Origin: Numida meleagris | Lineage: Eukaryota; Chordata; Aves; Galliformes; Numididae | Length of the DNA stretch: 64,000 nucleotides | Direction of reading: 5' to 3' | Assembly: GCF_002078875.1 (NCBI RefSeq) | Contig: NC_034412.1 | Span: 10,995,340-11,059,339, forward strand | Shown here: positions 63,665 through 64,000 of the stretch, one piece after another | Position numbering within the stretch: the first letter of the stretch is position 1 | Layout of the letters: the number at the start of each line of letters is the position of its first letter | Notes under the pieces: model-generated | The model's database searches: none | The model's input: the letters and a program-made list of their open reading frames with translations, nothing else | Told to the model about the DNA's origin: nothing | Position numbers and translations under genes: made by a program

Positions 63665-64000
63665 CACTCACCTGTCCAGCCAACAGCCACTATGAGCCCT
63701 GTGCTGCAGCCTGCCCTGCAACATGTGTTAATCCGGTGGCACCATACAACTGCAGTTTGCCATGCGTGGAGGGATGCGTATGTGACAGCGGGTACCTGCT
63801 CTACAACAAGCAATGTGTGCCCAGCCAGCAGTGCGGCTGCTGGCACAACGGGCAGCACTACCCGGTGGGCTCCGAGTTCTGGACCGACAACACCTGCTCG
63901 TCCAAGTGCACGTGTCCCACGCGAGGAGGCAAAGTGCAGTGCTCCAGTGCGTCGTGCCCTGCAGGCCAGTTCTGTGGAGTGCAGAACGGGAAACCCGAGT
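63665..64000 (+). CDS. ZAN: Zonadhesin-like exon I, TIL domain and following cysteine-rich segment (runs off the edge)
   Basis: The exon starts after TTTTATATTCCACAG at phase 1 and is still open at the last base. It encodes a TIL domain: LTCPANSHYEPCAAACPATC, NCSLPCVEGCVCDSGYLLYN and KQCVPSQQCGC. It then continues with the E'/VWC-like segment GQHYPVGSEFW, CSSKCTCPTRGG and CSSASCPAGQFC that normally precedes another VWD domain. TIL domains resemble trypsin-inhibitor-like folds, but here they serve as structural units. Third codon positions are strongly G/C-rich compared with exons B, C, G and H. Confidence 0.95.

Larger units (their letters stand above)
55641..64000 (+). other. ZAN: Zonadhesin-like gene, partial (MAM - Pro/Thr linker - VWD - C8 - TIL)
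   Basis: Nine exons join in one frame to about 585 residues and run off the right edge. Numbering from the first visible codon, the domains are MAM about 23-182, Pro/Thr-rich linker 183-204, VWD about 208-380, C8 about 406-473, TIL about 477-530, then a cysteine-rich stretch leading to the next unit. MAM plus a Pro/Thr linker plus VWD-C8-TIL units is the architecture of zonadhesin, a sperm-head protein in mammals that binds the egg coat. FCGBP and alpha-tectorin share VWD-C8-TIL but not this MAM-linker start. Intron lengths are 90, 1503, 389, 1610, 266, 176, 628 and 1944 bases. The signal peptide, further VWD units and any membrane anchor are not in view. Whether this is the ZAN orthologue or a paralogue is not settled. 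Confidence 0.85.

Overview
This is a vertebrate nuclear window, most likely avian. The evidence is several decayed CR1-type LINE fragments, one carrying the terminal ATTCTATG-type tail of amniote CR1, plus faint MIR-like SINE remnants, AT-rich non-coding sequence and intron-containing genes. I cannot name the species. There are no bacterial-type operons, CRISPR arrays or riboswitches.

Layout. (1) Positions 1-13466 are inferred to be the start of the large first intron of MB21D2, a minus-strand gene. It holds no exon I can see and one CR1 3' fragment (about 8755-9222). (2) Positions 13467-13677 are MB21D2 coding exon 1 (minus strand) inside a CpG-rich promoter zone. That zone is damaged in the assembly by homopolymer runs (13680-13763) and a 70-base N gap (13921-13990). 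(3) Positions 14071-55640 are about 41.5 kb with no confidently identified gene. They contain a CR1 fragment on the minus strand (about 37280-37712), an internal CR1 ORF2 fragment on the plus strand (about 52120-52660), MIR-like remnants, a 108-bp foldback (25162-25269), a 28-bp near-perfect palindrome (42097-42124), simple repeats, and a few open segments with splice-like borders that I cannot assign. (4) Positions 55641-64000 carry nine plus-strand exons of a secreted or membrane-anchored adhesion protein of the zonadhesin type: one MAM domain, a Pro/Thr linker, a VWD domain, a C8 domain and a TIL domain. The gene continues past the right edge, and its signal-peptide exon was not found.

The nine exons splice in one continuous frame with consensus GT/AG borders, giving about 585 visible residues. 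The MAM module and the Pro/Thr linker exon are both bounded by phase-1 introns, the classic arrangement of shuffled extracellular modules. The 22-residue linker exon could therefore be skipped without changing frame.

MB21D2 and the zonadhesin-like gene point away from each other and share this intergenic region, but they have no known functional link. I see no convincing new multi-gene system. The points most worth checking are the chromosomal location of the zonadhesin-like gene, its unresolved 5' end, the base-composition patchwork across its exons, and the suspect assembly at the MB21D2 promoter.
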